Assembly (NCBI GenBank): GCA_024276395.1
Contig: JAJRXH010000017.1
Span: 1-7,160 of the forward strand
Direction of reading: 5' to 3'
DNA length: 7,160 nt
Source: an archaeon
GTDB taxonomy: Archaea; Asgardarchaeota; Heimdallarchaeia; Hodarchaeales; S146-22
Part shown: positions 1 to 6,106 of the stretch, piece by piece
Numbering within the stretch: position 1 is the stretch's first letter
How the letters are laid out: the number at the start of each line of letters is the position of its first letter
Program-made: the position numbers and the translations under genes
Notes under the pieces: model-generated
Told to the model about the DNA's origin: nothing
The model's input: the letters and a program-made list of their open reading frames with translations, nothing else
Databases searched by the model: none

Positions 1-2
1 AT

Positions 3-146
3 CCTTCAAGAAATAAGATTGTCATCAACTTTCAGATAGATGATATCATAATGTCTGTCGCTGTTGTCGATTATTTACATCATCTGAAATTCTTGTTACC
101 AGCAGACTTTCTTCATTCCACCATTCTCAAGAAAAAACAAAATTAG
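3..146 (+). CDS. possible C-terminal end of an unrecognised upstream gene (partial)
   Basis: An open frame enters from the left edge and runs 47 codons to a TAG at 144-146, leaving 71 bp before aCPSF1. The translated tail is hydrophobic in the middle (around IIMSVAVVDYL) and ends in a lysine-rich stretch (ILKKKQN). I do not recognise a family. In many euryarchaea the gene before aCPSF1 is a proteasome beta subunit, but this tail does not look like one. An open stretch this short can arise by chance in AT-rich DNA, so the call rests only on the open frame, the shared strand and the plausible position of its end. The minus strand here holds no open frame of note. Confidence 0.2.
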   Translation, partial: PSRNKIVINFQIDDIIMSVAVVDYLHHLKFLLPADFLHSTILKKKQN

Positions 147-217
147 AGGTTTTGATCTCACCAAAATTTCAGAAAAACCCAACTCAAAGCAAATTAAGCA
201 CGTGAAAGGGAAAAAAA

Positions 218-2152
218 ATGACCACCGCAAGTTCAATGTTTACAGACGCGTTAGAGGAACTTAGAGAAAAGCTAAAAACTCTGGTTCCCCCAGATGCAAA
301 AATTTCAAAAATTGAATTTGAAGGACCTTTCGTGGTTCTTTATTCATTAAAGCCTGAAGCTCTAATCGAAGATGGAAATATCGTTAGAGAACTGGCAAGA
401 AAATTACAAAAAAGGATTGTAATTCGATCTGATAGCAAAGTAAGGAAAGAACAAGAAGAAGCCATTGAAATCATCAAGCAAATTGTTCCAGAAGATGCAC
501 AAATAACGACCATTCATTTCGATGAAACATTAGGAGAGGTCATCATCGAAGCACGAAAACCTGGACTCGTCATCGGAAAAAATGGTGCTAACTTACATGA
601 AATATCAAAACAAACCGGTTGGCGACCGAATGTAATGAGAACACCACCCATTGAATCGCAAATCATCAGCAGCATCCGTAAAATTCTCAAGGAAAATGTT
701 AACCAGAGAAAATTCAGTCTAATCCAGATCGGAAAACGAATACACCGCCCTAAGATGGTAGAGGATAATAGTCGATGGGTCCGAATTACAGGTCTTGGGG
801 GATGTGGAGAAGTCGGCCGTAGTGCTTTGTTACTAGAAACTCCCGAGTCAAGAGTCTTGGTAGACATTGGCGTGAATGTAGGTGCACATGCCCCGAATAA
901 TATCTTTCCACACCTTGATTCACCAGAGTTTGACCTCGAAAACTTGGATGCTGTTGTCATTACTCATGCACATCTCGACCATTCAGGATTTCTCCCCTAT
1001 CTATTCAAGTATGGATATCGAGGACCTGTTTACGCCACAGATGCTACGCTAACTCTTATGACACTCCTGCAGCGTGACTACATCCAAGTGGCACAGGCTG
1101 AGGGAAAACTTGCACCATATAGTTATAACGACATCAAGGAAGCGGTCCTTCATACCATACCTAGAAACTATAACGAGGTAACAGATCTCTCCAATGACAT
1201 CAAGTTAACTTTCACTCCAGCTGGACACATTCTAGGCAGCTCCATTTGCCATTTCCACATTGGTGAAGGCACTTACAATGTTGCCATTACTGGTGACTTC
1301 AAGCATTCACAAAGTAGACTCCTCGAACCAGCTAATACCAAGTTTGCACGATTAGAAACGCTCGTGATGGAGTCAACATATGGAGCTCCAAACGATGTAA
1401 TGCCACCACGACAAGATTCCGAGCGACAAATCGTTCGCATAATTAATGCCACTCTCAAAAGAGGAGGAAAGGTGCTCATACCAACGCTTGCCGTTGGAAG
1501 GGCACAAGAATTATTACTCATCATCGAACAATACCTTCGGAAGAAAAAACTCGTAGAGGCACCTGTTTACATTGACGGAATGATTTGGGAAGCCACGGCA
1601 ATCCACACGTGCTACCCAGAATTACTCTCCAAGAGCATTCGAGACAGAATCTTGAGTAATGGAGATAACCCTTTCCTTTCTGAATATTTTATTAATGTTG
1701 AAGGACGTGCCGCAAGAGATGAAATAATAGAAGGAGGACCTGCAGTCATTCTAGCTACTTCTGGAATGCTTACCGGAGGTGCTTCCGTTCAATATTTCTA
1801 TAAATTGTGTTCAGATCCAAAGAATTCCATTTGTTTTGTTTCATACCAAGCAGAAGGAACATTAGGGAGAAGAATTGCTCAAGGGACTAGAGAAATCCGC
1901 ATATATGATGAAGGAAAAGTGAAACTTCTCAAAATTAAAATGGATGTCCATACCATTGAAGGATTTTCTGGGCATTCAGACCGTCGTGAATTGATAGAGT
2001 ATGTCAGAAGAGTACAACCACAACCAGAACGAGTGGTCATAGTTCATGGAAATTATCAAAAATCCTTATCTTTAGCATCAGCCTTGAAGAAAAATTTCCG
2101 TTCGATGTCAGTCGTGGTTCCACGTAATTTAGAAACTATACGACTAAATTAA
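218..2152 (+). CDS. aCPSF1: aCPSF1 (FttA): KH-domain beta-CASP metallo-beta-lactamase ribonuclease, transcription termination factor
   Basis: Archaeal homologue of the CPSF73 endonuclease. The family cuts nascent RNA at U-rich 3' ends and drives transcription termination, working as a cytoplasmic homodimer with RNA polymerase. The 644-residue length is normal for the family. Two N-terminal KH-type domains span roughly residues 8-150, the second with the GxxG loop GKNG at 120-123. The metallo-beta-lactamase core begins near 185 and has HxHxDH (H250, H252, D254, H255), H337 in AGHILGS and D360 in TGDF. The beta-CASP part carries motif A (E385 in ESTYG), motif B (H586 in FSGHSD) and motif C (H610 in VHG). 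All expected zinc and catalytic residues are present, so the enzyme should be active. The ATG at 218 gives the usual N-terminus; M7 (236) is an alternative start. The ribosome-binding signal is weak (AAAGGG just upstream). The next gene starts 55 bp downstream on the same strand. Confidence 0.97.
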   Translation: MTTASSMFTDALEELREKLKTLVPPDAKISKIEFEGPFVVLYSLKPEALIEDGNIVRELARKLQKRIVIRSDSKVRKEQEEAIEIIKQIVPEDAQITTIHFDETLGEVIIEARKPGLVIGKNGANLHEISKQTGWRPNVMRTPPIESQIISSIRKILKENVNQRKFSLIQIGKRIHRPKMVEDNSRWVRITGLGGCGEVGRSALLLETPESRVLVDIGVNVGAHAPNNIFPHLDSPEFDLENLDAVVITHAHLDHSGFLPYLFKYGYRGPVYATDATLTLMTLLQRDYIQVAQAEGKLAPYSYNDIKEAVLHTIPRNYNEVTDLSNDIKLTFTPAGHILGSSICHFHIGEGTYNVAITGDFKHSQSRLLEPANTKFARLETLVMESTYGAPNDVMPPRQDSERQIVRIINATLKRGGKVLIPTLAVGRAQELLLIIEQYLRKKKLVEAPVYIDGMIWEATAIHTCYPELLSKSIRDRILSNGDNPFLSEYFINVEGRAARDEIIEGGPAVILATSGMLTGGASVQYFYKLCSDPKNSICFVSYQAEGTLGRRIAQGTREIRIYDEGKVKLLKIKMDVHTIEGFSGHSDRRELIEYVRRVQPQPERVVIVHGNYQKSLSLASALKKNFRSMSVVVPRNLETIRLN

Positions 2153-2207
2153 ATTCAGTCAAACCTTCTCACAATAAATAGCCTCTATTTTCCAGGAGAA
2201 AAGCAAC

Positions 2208-3326
2208 ATGGTGCTCGCTGAGCTACTCGAAAGTGAAGTTCCACGATACCTCGTGATGGGGGAACATGCAGAATCAGAAATTGTCAATGTCTTGAAAAAA
2301 ATCGAAATAGAAATGGAATCACCAATCAATTATCACATCTTTTTTGGTCCCACGACAGAAAAACTGTTCAAATCCCGAATCAAAAATCATTTAGAAATAG
2401 TAAACCCTAGAATTGATGAATACATCATTAAAGAAGGAACCGCATCCGAAATCGAATCGTTATATCATGAGATTTCTAACAACCTCTCACCTAGAGATGT
2501 CCTTGTTTCTGTCGGAGGCGGAAAAATCATCGATTCCATAAAATATCTCGTGTTGCTCCACCAGCAAGCTGAAGGTACCCGACTCGAATACCTCAACTTG
2601 CCAACACTCACCTCCCATGATGGAATAATTACACCTTACATTTTTCTTCACCCCGAAAAAAACACTGGCGAGAAATACTACGGAGAAATACATCCACCCT
2701 TAGCCGTAATCGTCAATATAGATTACTTGTATGAATGTGAAGATCTCCCGCGACATCTTGCTGCCTCAGTTGGTGATACGTTGGCAAAATTAACAGCCAC
2801 GTGGGATTGGAGATTTGCTAATCGAATCAAAGGAGAACCTTTTTCTGACTTTGCAAGTGGGACCATCTTTCATGCTTACGATCTGTTAAAAGCCCAACTA
2901 TTGCTTCCAAGCAAATCAAATTCCATCCAAAACTTGGTTGCCACCGCAGTCAAGGCATTACTAATAAGCGGGGTCGTGACATGCACAGCTGGGAACATGA
3001 GAATCGGTTTTGGGGCAGAACACATGTTTGCCCTAGCTCTGGATGCTCTCAAGCCTCGAGTACTGCTACATGGAGAAAGATGTGCCATCGGTACCATCAT
3101 CATGGCTTACTTGCAAGATCAACCGTGGAAAAGTTATAAAAAAACATTACAACAAATTGGAATCATAGATATAATTAAAAAGTCTCACATCAGTGCAGAC
3201 ATCATCGAAGATGCTCTATGTCGTGCACATCTAGCGGAACCTAGATTATACACCATTTTAGGAGAAGAAGGTATTTCTAAAAAGGCGGCGCAGCATCTCA
3301 TCGAAGAAATTGGAATCTTTGAGTGA
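2208..3326 (+). CDS. egsA: sn-glycerol-1-phosphate dehydrogenase [NAD(P)+]
   Basis: Reduces dihydroxyacetone phosphate to sn-glycerol-1-phosphate, the backbone of archaeal ether lipids, in the cytoplasm. It belongs to the iron-dependent alcohol dehydrogenase/dehydroquinate synthase fold. At 372 residues it is near the usual family length. Visible signatures are the nucleotide-binding SVGGGK (101-106), the family motif LPTLTSHDGI (131-140), and the three expected metal ligands: D190 in GDTLAK, H272 in AEHMF and H288 in LHGER. The start is supported by GGAG at 2195-2198, nine bases before the ATG. The only promoter hint in the 55-bp gap after aCPSF1 is a weak AATAAATA (2173-2180), so it may be cotranscribed with aCPSF1. 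The TGA stop overlaps the GTG start of the following gene (GTGA, 3323-3326), a typical translational-coupling layout. Nothing in the protein looks damaged. The family assignment is secure; NADH versus NADPH preference cannot be read from the sequence. Confidence 0.95.
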   Translation: MVLAELLESEVPRYLVMGEHAESEIVNVLKKIEIEMESPINYHIFFGPTTEKLFKSRIKNHLEIVNPRIDEYIIKEGTASEIESLYHEISNNLSPRDVLVSVGGGKIIDSIKYLVLLHQQAEGTRLEYLNLPTLTSHDGIITPYIFLHPEKNTGEKYYGEIHPPLAVIVNIDYLYECEDLPRHLAASVGDTLAKLTATWDWRFANRIKGEPFSDFASGTIFHAYDLLKAQLLLPSKSNSIQNLVATAVKALLISGVVTCTAGNMRIGFGAEHMFALALDALKPRVLLHGERCAIGTIIMAYLQDQPWKSYKKTLQQIGIIDIIKKSHISADIIEDALCRAHLAEPRLYTILGEEGISKKAAQHLIEEIGIFE

Positions 3327-4177
3327 TCACGGTGGATGTGGAGCAATTTCGAGATTTATTCCCATTTTACCAATCACGACGAGAAACCGCTTACTTGGAC
3401 AATGCAACGGCCAAGCTAATTGCAACACCCATTCTAGAGGCCTTTAATGAACCAATGAACAAGGGATATCTCATCGCACGAAAAGGATCTCATCACCAAA
3501 CAGCCAAGGCAACCGAAATTTTAGAGATGTGTCGCGAAACCGTGGCATCATGGCATGGATCAAGAGTGCAGAACGTTATTTTCCAACCAACAATTTCCCT
3601 AGCAAATCTCCTCATCGCTGAATCCATTGCTTGGGAGCTTTCCAAGGGCATTCTTAAAAAAGAAGGAAAATCCACGTGCTTATTATTAATTTCTCCAGAC
3701 ACGCACAATTCCATCTATCTTCCTTGGATCAATGCTGCTCGACGATGGCAATGGCAATGGAAAGTCCTAGATGCTAGATTTCTTGACCCAAAAAACACGA
3801 TCAACCTACTCGAATCTCAATTGGAGAACATTAAAAATGATGATGTTCACGTGTTATTACTACTTTCCGATGTTTCCATGGTCCTTGGATGGACTCCACC
3901 AATATCCAGCATCGTGAAAACGCTCAAAAAGCACGATGGACAACTCTTATTAGATGCCTCGCGAGGATATCAATTTACTGAACCTAGACAACGATGGAAA
4001 AATGCTGACTTCATCGTGGCAAATATGGGAACAGCCCTCTGGATGCCACATGGACTAGCCATCACGATCAAAAACTCTGAATGGCCCTCTTTCCCACCCT
4101 CTTTCATCAGCAGCAACATGGTAAAATCTGTAACTACTCATTCCTTTGAAGTCGAATCCCCACCTCTTGGATTGTAA
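3323..4177 (+). CDS. N-terminal portion of SufS-like protein, catalytic lysine lost
   Basis: 284 residues up to the internal TAA, homologous to the PLP-binding large domain of SufS-type cysteine desulfurases. Family landmarks in order: FPFY plus YLDNATA (near 13-30), NVIFQPTISLANLL (84-97, replacing the FTxGTTEAIN region), THNSIYLPW (127-135) with H128 at the PLP-stacking histidine, and LLLDASR (208-214) with D211 at the pyridine-nitrogen aspartate. NADFIVANMGTALWMPHG (227-244) then sits where families have DFxVFSGHKLYGPTG. The expected HK pair reads T237-A238 (codon GCC at 4034-4036), so there is no Schiff-base lysine. The usual glutamine after the aspartate is R214. A class-V aminotransferase fold with no PLP aldimine is inferred. 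The GTG start overlaps the egsA stop; GTGs at 3332 and 3338 are alternative starts. Confidence 0.7.
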   Translation: MITVDVEQFRDLFPFYQSRRETAYLDNATAKLIATPILEAFNEPMNKGYLIARKGSHHQTAKATEILEMCRETVASWHGSRVQNVIFQPTISLANLLIAESIAWELSKGILKKEGKSTCLLLISPDTHNSIYLPWINAARRWQWQWKVLDARFLDPKNTINLLESQLENIKNDDVHVLLLLSDVSMVLGWTPPISSIVKTLKKHDGQLLLDASRGYQFTEPRQRWKNADFIVANMGTALWMPHGLAITIKNSEWPSFPPSFISSNMVKSVTTHSFEVESPPLGL

Positions 4178-4213
4178 CCCGATTTCCTTAGCATTCCTCA
4201 TTTAAATGCCCTA

Positions 4214-4630
4214 ATGGAAGCAATAAAACTTCTTCGACAAGTTTCTCCAAGAAAAATCAATCAACATGATGAAAAACTTCGAAAAAAAGCTCTCGATAAT
4301 CTATTAACAGAATTAAAAGAAGAAAACAAACCCATTACTATTCTTCAACAACACCAACATCTGATTGCACATCATCAAGGAACGCTAAGCCTGCATTACG
4401 AATACATCGACCCAGTGGATGTCGCCATCTTCTTAGAAGAACTATTTAATGTCATCGTGAGAGCTGGAGATCAATGTACCCAACTTTTCTTCTACCAGTC
4501 AAAACACTTCAAGAAGGAAAAAAACGGAATTATCCAAGCATCCTTTTCTTATTATAACACGGAGGAAGAGATACTAAAACTAGTGCAAGGACTAACAGAA
4601 GCACTATACGTGTTCACGAGACAGCAATGA
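4214..4630 (+). CDS. C-terminal portion of SufS-like protein (small domain)
   Basis: 138 codons from an ATG in the same frame as the preceding half. The region DPVDVAIFLEELFNVIVRAG followed by DQCTQ (66-90) matches the SufS small-domain segment HPxDVAxxLDxxGIAVRxGHHCAQP. C88 (TGT at 4475-4477) is at the position of the sulfur-carrying cysteine and R83 is kept, but the two histidines before the cysteine are D86-Q87. Further on, IIQASFSYYNTEEEI (106-120) matches RASFxxYNTxEEI, with Q108 in place of the arginine that binds the substrate carboxylate. The first ~45 residues are lysine-rich and helical-looking, as expected for the inter-domain linker. The absence of a ribosome-binding site before this ATG suggests it is only the downstream half of the broken gene. 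As a free polypeptide it would lack the PLP domain. Confidence 0.6.
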   Translation: MEAIKLLRQVSPRKINQHDEKLRKKALDNLLTELKEENKPITILQQHQHLIAHHQGTLSLHYEYIDPVDVAIFLEELFNVIVRAGDQCTQLFFYQSKHFKKEKNGIIQASFSYYNTEEEILKLVQGLTEALYVFTRQQ

Positions 4631-4648
4631 TGAAGCTAACGTCTGGTA

Positions 4649-4666
4649 CTTGTCAACTATAACAAG
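4649..4666. repeat. small inverted repeat after the desulfurase-like gene
   Basis: CTTGT (4649-4653) and ACAAG (4662-4666) are complementary around an 8-base loop, with a second complementary pair outside it: GAAGC (4632-4636) and GCTTC (4666-4670), which share one base with the inner arm. It lies 19 bp after the stop of the broken gene. There is no T-tract after it (the following bases are A-rich), so it is not a convincing terminator on the + strand. Confidence 0.3.
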
Positions 4667-4698
4667 CTTCTGAAGAAAAAGTAAGATTAGAATGATTC

Positions 4699-4741
4699 TT
4701 AAAAGATGCCAATGCATTGACACTTGAAGTGTATTGGTGAG
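4699..4741 (+). promoter_or_regulatory. putative promoter/operator and ribosome-binding region of the zinc-ribbon gene
   Basis: A TATA-like TTAAAAG (4699-4705) would place transcription start near 4728. That point lies inside a perfect 13-bp interrupted palindrome, ACACTT-G-AAGTGT (4720-4732). A Shine-Dalgarno match, GGTGAG (4736-4741), follows directly, five bases before the second ATG (4747) and two before the first (4744). The overlap of a palindrome with the predicted start point is the usual layout of a repressor site, but this is inferred from spacing alone. Confidence 0.35.
4709..4737. repeat. compound palindrome upstream of zinc-ribbon gene
   Basis: Two palindromes are packed together: CAATGCATTG (4710-4719, perfect 10 bp) and ACACTTGAAGTGT (4720-4732, 6-bp arms around one base). 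In addition CCAAT (4709-4713) is complementary to ATTGG (4733-4737). In RNA the outer pair would cover the first two bases of the GGTGAG ribosome-binding site. Confidence 0.45.
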
Positions 4742-4743
4742 AT

Positions 4744-4959
4744 ATGATGAGTGTTTGTCCAGATTGTAATGGCGTGATGAAATGGCATCCTCCCTTTCTT
4801 ATTTGCCAACTGTGTGGTCTCGCTTTAAGAAGAGGAGAATACAACAAGAGATGGCGAGAAAAAAACCAGACAAAAGGGAAGGAAGACGAAACCCAAACGC
4901 GGAAGAAAAAAATGGACCGTGATGAATACCTTCAATGGCTCCTCCACCAAAAGAAATGA
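4744..4959 (+). CDS. small zinc-ribbon protein, function unknown
   Basis: A 71-residue protein with an N-terminal treble-clef or zinc-ribbon-like pair of CxxC knuckles: CPDC (C5, C8) and CQLCG (C21, C24), joined by a short aromatic linker with WHPP. The second half is very charged: a lysine/arginine/glutamate stretch, then a conserved-looking end, DRDEYLQWLLHQKK. Small archaeal proteins with a CPxC...CxxCGLAL zinc ribbon and a charged tail are common, and many are linked to nucleic acids, but I cannot name a function. Two adjacent ATGs are possible starts; the GGTGAG ribosome-binding site (4736-4741) fits the second (4747) better. The gene lies between the broken desulfurase-like gene and rpo3, with its own possible promoter and a T-rich terminator-like stretch after it, so it may be a monocistronic unit. 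Confidence 0.75.
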   Translation: MMSVCPDCNGVMKWHPPFLICQLCGLALRRGEYNKRWREKNQTKGKEDETQTRKKKMDRDEYLQWLLHQKK

Positions 4960-4975
4960 CAATCTCACTCATCAC

Positions 4976-4996
4976 GACTCTTTTTTAGTCATTTTT
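4976..4996 (+). terminator. T-rich transcription terminator after the zinc-ribbon gene
   Basis: Two T-tracts (T6 at 4981-4986 and T5 at 4992-4996) begin 17-22 bases after the zinc-ribbon stop. A short inverted repeat, GACT/AGTC (4976-4979 and 4987-4990), flanks the first tract. U-rich 3' ends without a strong hairpin are the normal archaeal terminator and are the substrate type of aCPSF1, which is encoded in this same window. Confidence 0.5.
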
Positions 4997-5011
4997 CTAC
5001 TTGAATGAGAA

Positions 5012-5020
5012 TTATAAAAA
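5012..5020 (+). promoter_or_regulatory. TATA box of rpo3
   Basis: TTATAAAAA preceded by purine-rich GAGAA resembles an archaeal BRE/TATA element. It follows directly after the T-rich terminator of the preceding gene. The usual 25-27 base spacing puts the start of transcription near 5040, which would leave about 50 bases of leader before the preferred GTG start at 5090. Confidence 0.55.
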
Positions 5021-5089
5021 CCAGAGAATGAGTGAAGAGTGGAAGCTCATCCACGGTTTAATGGAGATGCTACTTGCGGGGAAACCGTT

Positions 5090-5914
5090 GTGGAAATAGA
5101 AATCCTAGAACATTCCGATAATTACCTAAAATTCATACTTCGTGAAGTTACACCTGCATTCGCCAATGCTCTACGGAGAACCATCCTTACTGAAGTTAAA
5201 TCCCTAGCAATAGATGAAATCATCGTGATTGAAAACACATCAGTCATGTACGATGAAGTCATTGCCCATCGCCTCGGCCTTGTTCCACTAAAAATTGACC
5301 TATCTACCTACAGAGTTCTCGATGACTGTGAATGTGGTGGCGAAGGATGTGCTCTTTGCGAAATCTCCCTATCGCTCAGAGTTGAATGTCGTGATGATGA
5401 ACAAGTCGAACAAAAATTTGTCTTTTCCGGAGATCTCATTAGCACGCATGAAGGTGTCGAGCCGGTTTACAAGGACATTCCCATATTACGGCTCGCTCCT
5501 GGCCAATTCGTAGAAATTGAGGCAAAAGCTCGTCTAGGGCGAGGAAAAGACCATGCCAAGTGGCAACCAGTTGCCACCGTCAGCTACAAGTACTATCCTC
5601 ACATTGAATTCAACGAAAATCGAGTGTTATGCACCTGCTATGAAGTTTGCCCCGTAGGAATTCTCAAGCAAGATGATGAACTCGGAGTTGTCTGTACAGA
5701 CGAGAAAAAATGCACGCTGTGCAATCTATGCGTGGAAACTTGCGAGGCAAAAGCCATCACGATAAAGACAACCGGAGAGGAATTCATCTTTCAGATAGAG
5801 GGAACAGGTGTGCTCCCTACGGATTTCATTCTCCATGAGGCATTACGAATCATTAAAAGAAAAGCCGATATCTTCATCAAGTCATTACGCTCAGAAACCA
5901 TCAACGAACTTTAA
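5090..5914 (+). CDS. rpo3: DNA-directed RNA polymerase subunit Rpo3 (RpoD), with iron-sulfur domain
   Basis: Archaeal counterpart of bacterial alpha and eukaryotic Rpb3; with Rpo11 it forms the assembly platform of RNA polymerase. Residues below are counted from the GTG at 5039. The dimerisation domain shows EVTPAFANALRRTIL (36-50) and YDEVIAHRLGLVPL (71-84). A four-cysteine knuckle follows (C97, C99, C104, C107). LGRGKDHAKWQP (166-177) is the family signature. A ferredoxin-like domain near 195-245 has C204-P, C225, C228 and C231, enough for one [4Fe-4S] cluster, plus C198, C200 and C235. Two of the upstream cysteines needed for a second cluster are absent. Start choice: GTG 5090 gives EIEILEHSDNYLKF, the canonical N-terminus, with GGGG at 5078-5081 before it. 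GTG 5039 would add 17 atypical residues and lies at or before the predicted transcription start. No other in-frame start is possible, because a TGA occurs at 5033-5035. Confidence 0.95.
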   Translation: MEIEILEHSDNYLKFILREVTPAFANALRRTILTEVKSLAIDEIIVIENTSVMYDEVIAHRLGLVPLKIDLSTYRVLDDCECGGEGCALCEISLSLRVECRDDEQVEQKFVFSGDLISTHEGVEPVYKDIPILRLAPGQFVEIEAKARLGRGKDHAKWQPVATVSYKYYPHIEFNENRVLCTCYEVCPVGILKQDDELGVVCTDEKKCTLCNLCVETCEAKAITIKTTGEEFIFQIEGTGVLPTDFILHEALRIIKRKADIFIKSLRSETINEL

Positions 5915-6035
5915 TGATGAAGGCTGATTAATCCCACCATCCTCAAACATGAGCAACAAGACACAAACATCTCCATAAACCAAAAAGACTTGAAAAAGAA
6001 TGAGAATGAGAAGAAAAAGATAGCCTTATTTATTC

Positions 6036-6071
6036 ATTATTATATTATATTATTATTTATTTTTATTTTAT
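6036..6071 (+). promoter_or_regulatory. pure A/T block, promoter region of rpl18e
   Basis: Thirty-six consecutive A/T bases lie between rpo3 and rpl18e, including a TATATTATA (6041-6049). They are followed by two copies of ATGAATGA (6070-6077 and 6086-6093) set 16 bases apart. The block offers several possible TATA boxes for rpl18e (predicted start near 6070), and its T-rich second half could also act as a U-rich terminator for rpo3. Which element is used cannot be decided by eye. Confidence 0.4.
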
Positions 6072-6098
6072 GAATGATTTTTATTATGAATGAAAGTT

Positions 6099-6106
6099 GG
6101 GTGATC
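6099..6106 (+). promoter_or_regulatory. strong Shine-Dalgarno of rpl18e
   Basis: GGGTGATC includes GGTGAT, a perfect complement to the archaeal 16S 3' end (AUCACC), five bases before the ATG at 6111. It fixes this start codon and argues for a leadered mRNA. Confidence 0.6.

Larger units (their letters stand above)
3323..4630 (+). pseudogene. SufS/CsdA-like cysteine desulfurase homologue interrupted by in-frame TAA
   Basis: A single reading frame from the GTG at 3323 to the TGA at 4628-4630 covers a whole class-V aminotransferase-fold protein of about 435 codons, the usual size for SufS/CsdA. One TAA at 4175-4177 breaks it. The frame is the same on both sides and the 12 codons between the TAA and the next ATG (4214) are open. 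They encode a segment that fits the helix following the FEAGTP-like motif of SufS (here FEVESPP). The 5' end overlaps egsA by four bases, implying cotranslation. No Shine-Dalgarno precedes the ATG at 4214, so independent expression of the second half is doubtful. TAA is neither the pyrrolysine (UAG) nor the selenocysteine (UGA) codon, so recoding is unlikely. Explanations are a decaying gene, an assembly or sequencing error, or read-through. The catalytic lysine is also missing, which favours a protein that had already lost its original chemistry. Confidence 0.75.

Noticed and set aside
514..960. 148-codon open frame on the minus strand inside aCPSF1
   Set aside because: It lies antisense to strongly conserved KH and metallo-beta-lactamase coding sequence and its product resembles no family I know; it is a shadow of the real gene.
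4200..4207. ATTTAAAT as a TATA box for the downstream half of the desulfurase-like gene
   Set aside because: It lies in continuous coding homology and only seven bases before the ATG at 4214, too close to serve as its promoter.
4627..4673. Possible box C/D guide RNA: ATGATGA (4627-4633) and CTGA (4670-4673)
   Set aside because: The C and D boxes match and the spacing is plausible, but there is no terminal stem and no acceptable internal C' box (only CTGG as a poor D'). ATGATGA is frequent in this AT-rich window and here overlaps a stop codon.
4653..4847. 64-codon minus-strand open frame over the zinc-ribbon gene start
   Set aside because: It is antisense to the CxxC-coding region and has no motif or initiation signal; the + strand gene explains the sequence.
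5295..5513. 72-codon + strand frame inside rpo3
   Set aside because: It is a different frame of the conserved Rpo3 coding sequence, with no ribosome-binding site of note.
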